Source: Nitrincola iocasae
Lineage (GTDB): Bacteria; Pseudomonadota; Gammaproteobacteria; Pseudomonadales; Balneatricaceae
NCBI RefSeq assembly: GCF_008727795.1
Contig: NZ_CP044222.1
Span: 1,488,001-1,552,000, forward strand
Direction: 5' to 3'
DNA: 64,000 bases
Each line of letters starts with the position of its first letter. The first letter of the stretch is position 1. The translations under genes were made by a program, and so were the position numbers. Below, piece after piece: positions 61,201 through 64,000 of this stretch. Under the pieces are notes generated by a model. It did not search any database. It was not told the origin of the DNA and saw only the letters and a list, made by a program, of their open reading frames with translations.

Positions 61201-63725
61201 TAGGCGATGCAGTGCATGGCTATGTCACCCTTGGTGGCAGTGATGAGCCGGTCTTTATCATCACCGTAGACAGTGCAACAGGTGTCGTTACGCTGGATCA
61301 GATGCGTGCCGTTGAGCATCCGCTGGCGAATGTGGTGGGTGATTCTGATGTGGTCAACATTGCAGCGGGGGCTGTGGGTCTGAGCAAAACTGTGTATGAC
61401 TCGGATAGTGACTCAGACGATGCCAGCATTGATATCGGTCCGGTGATGTATTTCCAGGATGCCGGCCCGTTGGCTGAAAACTTTACCTATGAGTCTCCGG
61501 TTGCTGTTGGTGTCAGTGATTATGTATTGTCGGCTGACGCCATCGCCTCTCTGGGCATCGTGGCAGGACCTGATGGTTATCTGAATGGCAGTCTGCAGGA
61601 TGCTGTTCAGTTTAACACTGGTAGTCTGGGCGGCAGTCTTGCAATTGGTGCCGCGGGTGAGCTGCTGTATACGCCACCAGACTCCTTGCAGCAAAGTCAG
61701 CAGGAAACCTTTACCTACAAGGTGACTGATGGTGATGGTGATTCGGTCGAACGCTCTGTAGCCATCAATCTGGTTGAAAATACGCCACCCGTTGCTGATC
61801 CGGTATTAACCCAGGCTAATGTTGCGTTCGCTACGCTCCCTGCCGGGTTGCCGGATGATGCGGTGTTCTTTAAACAATTCAGCGTGGGTGGAGGGGTTGA
61901 TTCGCCTGAAGCAGGTCAGTCTTTACCGTCTATACCCGAGCTGGAAGCGTCACTGGGTGGCCAGGACCAGGAAACCCAGGAAGCCGATCTGATCTTTCAG
62001 GTTACCGATCTTCCGAGCTACGGGACTTTGTACCTGAATACCGACAGTGGTTATGTGCCCTTTGATGCCAGTAATCTGGCTACAAATACCTTCTCGGTTG
62101 AGGGCGGACTTTATTGGGTCGCCACCGCCGGTGAAGTGCAGTCGGCTGTGGCCGATCTGCCGTCCCTGACGCTGAGTGGAAATTCACTTTCTGATTGGCA
62201 GGCTCATGGCGTGTCTATTCATGGCTATACCATGGATGGCCAGAGTGATGCGTCTACTTTGAGGTTTACCTCTGAAGGGGTGGGCATTGATGGCAGCAGC
62301 TTCGGACAGTCCGAGGTGCCCAATCAACTGGGGTACCGTGATGGTAATTCTGAAACTCTTATCCTCGACTTTAGCAATCCGGTAGGTGAGGCTGAGATTG
62401 CTGTCAGCCGGCTGATCTTCAGTGAGAAAGAAGTGGGTCGTGTTGAAGCCTTTTTGAATGGTACCTCTGTTGGCAGCTGGACATTCACCGGCAGCAGTGC
62501 CACCTCCTTGCTCAATGGCGATACCATCGACTTTACCCCGTCATCTGGTTTTGATACCTCCAAAGGGTCTGGCAGTGGTAGCGGAGCCTTTACACTGAGC
62601 GGTGTGGTATTTGACCAATTAAGGTTTAGTGCAACTGAGTACGGTGACGGTGGTAAAACCAATACGGCTGACAGCAGCGATTATTTTCTGCAGAGCGTTA
62701 GCTTTAAAGAAGTGCCTGCCGCTGAGTTTCAGTACCAGGTGACTGATGAGGCAGGCAATGCCAGTGATCCAGTCGTAGTTCAGATCGGCATGCAGACAGA
62801 TACTCCGGTACCTGATAGTGTTCCGTCTGACTGGACTGATAGCAACCCGCCTTTGGACATCATTCTGGACGTGTCTGCTCATAACGGTGGCAATGGACAG
62901 GGACAGGGTAATAGCGGCACTTATGCAAACCAGGGCCAGGATGGTCGCTTGGATAATGATGCGATGTCTAAAGGACCGCATACCGTGACCCTAAGTGCTA
63001 CAGGCTTCCTGGCCGTGGATCACAAGGGTAACGACGACCCGGCCATGATCGAGCAACCTGAAGCGTTATTGCTGCAGTTCAAAGAGCCACTGAACAGCAT
63101 TCGCTTTGAGGTGCAGGGTGACTTGGGCGATTCTGCCACCTTCTCGCTGTTTGATGAGGCTGGAAATCGCATCGGTGCGCCAACTGAAATTGAGTTGTTG
63201 GACGATGGCACCATGGTGTTTGAATCATCAGAACCCTTCAGCTATCTGGCTGTTGACGGATCACAAGATTCATCCTTCGCCATCAAACCAATGGGATACA
63301 GTTATACCAATGTAGACGGCGAAATCGTCGGCAGCAGCGGAGATGATTATCTCTTCGCAACAGATGTTGACGATGTCCTGATCGGCGGGGCTGGTTCAGA
63401 TACCTTCAAATGGACTCTGGCGACACAGGGCGGTGATGATACGGTTATGGACTTTAACCCCAGCGAAGGCGATGTGGTGGATATTGCCGATCTCCTGCAG
63501 GGTGAAGAAACCGGAAGCCTCACTGAATACATCAGTGTGACTGAGTCACCTGAAGGTACGCTGATTGAACTGACCCCCATGGGCGACGGATCCAGCGCAA
63601 CCCAGTCAATCATGCTGGATGGCGTATCCTTCGCTGACCTGGGAATCGATACCAGCACCATGACAACCGATGAAGCCATCATCAACCACCTGGTCGACAG
63701 CGGACACATCAACATCGACCAGTAG
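58293..63725 (+). CDS. Giant LapA-like retention-module adhesin, type I secreted
   Basis: An 1810-residue repeat protein. The N-terminal retention module (residues ~1-115) has the beta pattern of LapA (MSPQVATIISISGDVSARAE, GDALYAGEVLISADGSQVVL) and a PAAG site at 109-112, where LapG-type proteases cut. Next come VCBS/Ig-like repeats with DDGPS/DDLP signatures, a DUF4114-like calcium motif (SSDYDYNDVNINV, ~895), more Ig-like domains, and an RTX/VCA0849-type C-terminus (DVLIGGAGSDTFKW). Export by a LapBCE-type transporter is expected but none is in the window. The TAG stop lies inside a REP-like unit. Confidence 0.92.
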   Translation: MSPQVATIISISGDVSARAEDGTLRVLSPGDALYAGEVLISADGSQVVLDYGNGELVSVEGSQSLQLTETQITASAPEPVESEVTDPSVDAILAALEGDGDLLDELEAPAAGADGAPDGGGGSFVRLMRISESVDPLAFQFEQQLVSNFEAPLGEADFVAAAEDAIAPVVDPVGGEVNESGGFDTFSAPLGVDFGGLTGSIELSAQGAVWDPLSSTLTYGPDEYGGSWQIQVNPDGSYTFEQLSAVEHPDDANPNDPVGVEVTLTATSENGLSTSSTFDITIFDDGPSIAELNINAEGLNLMVYDAETLDEGGSGDKTNLSDLFSASIDFGADGPGTAEWSYALGLLLGEGDQLPPVGVFSGLLSGGQPIFLELSDDLQSITGSLYGQQGPETVFTLAIQDGELVLTQVLPIDHLQFGGDQGEVLVDQLTLNGLVTLSASVTVTDRDGDSVSQSTEPFNLGEFITFNDDLPDAEVDGAVEAVEGGSEVTGTWSTDPGADEQGAERQVSINGANPVPLVTGEAIDTGLGLLTFNADGTWSFVAATNLDHSEGDPQLSFQLIKIDGDLDEADATHSITIVDGDGPTSGGDEGVGSSVDLVTSDIDLRANVVSDDSNTLTFTAGSDNITGFEFGETHAITLVGLDGTLTWAMNVDGDLVGSLDGNPVIQLSLSGSEILAGESGNVTVKVKQLDNLPHNQGVDELEIQGIQVIAVDLDGTESASAQVNVTVHDDLPEVTAIDPSGHEVTITNLGSDSGTGYNNSFGYYVIGENGEPTTGVLFWSNVKNDVNDVRVVSGYAPGEIGYFVIANGSNHNPELSNDTPVVFQSFENSNGDTVWQAWVADSDGNPVTPLVGQNTNMPALFSDGDLHPNGTSHVENNLTEGDLNWEDIYGNSSDYDYNDVNINVAWSDANLTVSESALDADASFDFSAAFTDVYGADEQGDPSVYTLSVTGGPSELVDTASGEEVLLKMVGDAVHGYVTLGGSDEPVFIITVDSATGVVTLDQMRAVEHPLANVVGDSDVVNIAAGAVGLSKTVYDSDSDSDDASIDIGPVMYFQDAGPLAENFTYESPVAVGVSDYVLSADAIASLGIVAGPDGYLNGSLQDAVQFNTGSLGGSLAIGAAGELLYTPPDSLQQSQQETFTYKVTDGDGDSVERSVAINLVENTPPVADPVLTQANVAFATLPAGLPDDAVFFKQFSVGGGVDSPEAGQSLPSIPELEASLGGQDQETQEADLIFQVTDLPSYGTLYLNTDSGYVPFDASNLATNTFSVEGGLYWVATAGEVQSAVADLPSLTLSGNSLSDWQAHGVSIHGYTMDGQSDASTLRFTSEGVGIDGSSFGQSEVPNQLGYRDGNSETLILDFSNPVGEAEIAVSRLIFSEKEVGRVEAFLNGTSVGSWTFTGSSATSLLNGDTIDFTPSSGFDTSKGSGSGSGAFTLSGVVFDQLRFSATEYGDGGKTNTADSSDYFLQSVSFKEVPAAEFQYQVTDEAGNASDPVVVQIGMQTDTPVPDSVPSDWTDSNPPLDIILDVSAHNGGNGQGQGNSGTYANQGQDGRLDNDAMSKGPHTVTLSATGFLAVDHKGNDDPAMIEQPEALLLQFKEPLNSIRFEVQGDLGDSATFSLFDEAGNRIGAPTEIELLDDGTMVFESSEPFSYLAVDGSQDSSFAIKPMGYSYTNVDGEIVGSSGDDYLFATDVDDVLIGGAGSDTFKWTLATQGGDDTVMDFNPSEGDVVDIADLLQGEETGSLTEYISVTESPEGTLIELTPMGDGSSATQSIMLDGVSFADLGIDTSTMTTDEAIINHLVDSGHINIDQ

Positions 63726-63885
63726 GAGCCCGCTGTAGGAGCCCGCTGTGGGAGCTCGCTGTGGGAGCCCGCTCCGCGGGCGAAGCTCTTTGTGGGAGCT
63801 CGCTCCGCGGGCGAAGCTCTTTGTAGGAGCTCGCTCCGCGAGCGATATAGCATCACAACATTCGCCCGGAGACCGGGCTCCTACA
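63722..63885. repeat. REP-like hairpin array after the adhesin
   Basis: Several GTAGGAGC(C/T)CGCTCCGCGGGCGAA hairpins and one inverted TTCGCCCGGAGACCGGGCTCCTAC unit. The first TAG is the stop codon of the adhesin. It lies between convergent genes. Confidence 0.87.
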
Positions 63886-63896
63886 AGCTAACTCTT

Positions 63897-64000
63897 TTAT
63901 CGCTTTGGCAATACATCTTTCAGCTTCTCATGAATCCCGCGTAAACATTCTTCAGTGGTTTTCCAGTCAATACACGCATCGGTCACCGATACGCCGTATT
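63897..64000 (-). CDS. 3-deoxy-7-phosphoheptulonate synthase, C-terminal fragment
   Basis: The last 34 codons of a minus-strand gene running off the right edge. The translation YGVSVTDACIDWKTTEECL followed by RGIHEKLKDVLPKR and stop matches the C-terminus of class I (AroF/G/H) DAHP synthase, where YGxSxTDACIxWxxT is conserved. It catalyses the first shikimate-pathway step, PEP plus erythrose-4-P. Which isozyme it is cannot be told from this fragment. Probably core chromosome bordering the biofilm locus. Confidence 0.85.
   Translation of the reverse strand, partial: YGVSVTDACIDWKTTEECLRGIHEKLKDVLPKR

Noticed and set aside
60549..61319. 256-codon minus-strand open frame inside the giant adhesin
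   Set aside because: Fully antisense to a well-supported repeat protein; composition looks like a shadow of biased codons, with no start context.

Overview
The window looks like a chromosomal segment of a Gammaproteobacterium, probably a marine or aquatic biofilm former. Gene content points that way: an exosortase with VPLPA-type sorting signals, LapA-like retention-module adhesins, a complete rmlACDB set, and REP-like hairpins resembling those of pseudomonads and Oceanospirillales. The genus cannot be named from sequence alone. No tRNA, rRNA or CRISPR array was seen.

Layout. (1) 1-2.3 kb: the 3' end of a LapG-cleavable, type I-secreted surface protein and a small VPLPA-signal protein. (2) 2.4-3.8 kb: the initiating undecaprenyl-phosphate sugar transferase, then a REP-like array. 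(3) 4.3-6.9 kb: three tandem paralogous VPLPA proteins, each with its own promoter, an apparent palindromic operator, a structured 5' leader and, behind it, a terminator. (4) 6.95-34.7 kb: one long exopolysaccharide/exosortase operon. It encodes export, outer-membrane barrel, chain-length, kinase and ATPase proteins, glycosyltransferases, an adenylation-carrier-acyltransferase fusion, exosortase XrtD, a TPR lipoprotein, dTDP-rhamnose and GDP-mannose synthesis, and an AT-rich Wzx/Wzy/pyruvyltransferase cassette. (5) 34.8-44.1 kb, minus strand: a secreted glycoside hydrolase, a frameshifted glycosyltransferase, an acyltransferase, a degenerate nucleotide-sugar dehydrogenase, pgi and galE. (6) 44.2-54.8 kb: accessory DNA with two copies of an IS110-family (IS1111-type) element, one split by an IS1182-type element, REP arrays, a secreted C25-like protein and three more VPLPA proteins. 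(7) 54.8-64 kb: a diguanylate cyclase, phosphoglucomutase, an 1810-residue LapA-like adhesin and the end of a DAHP synthase.

How it fits together. Pgm, Pgi, GalE, RmlABCD and the type II mannose-1-phosphate guanylyltransferase supply nucleotide sugars. The initiating transferase and glycosyltransferases build repeat units, and Wzx, Wzy, the chain-length protein and the export protein polymerise and export them. XrtD would process seven small secreted proteins with VPLPA/TPLPA C-termini and may attach them to the envelope or polysaccharide. The two LapA-like proteins could be held at or released from the surface through c-di-GMP control of LapG.

The most notable non-coding signals are: (a) a TGTAC-N4-GTACA palindrome about 31-34 bp upstream of the -10 box of three VPLPA genes and of the giant adhesin; (b) a 5' leader hairpin with covarying stem and invariant loop before the three tandem VPLPA genes; (c) a candidate bridge RNA in the IS110-family element whose putative guides match the REP hairpin into which both copies are inserted. 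All functional statements are inferences from sequence and family knowledge; no database search was run.
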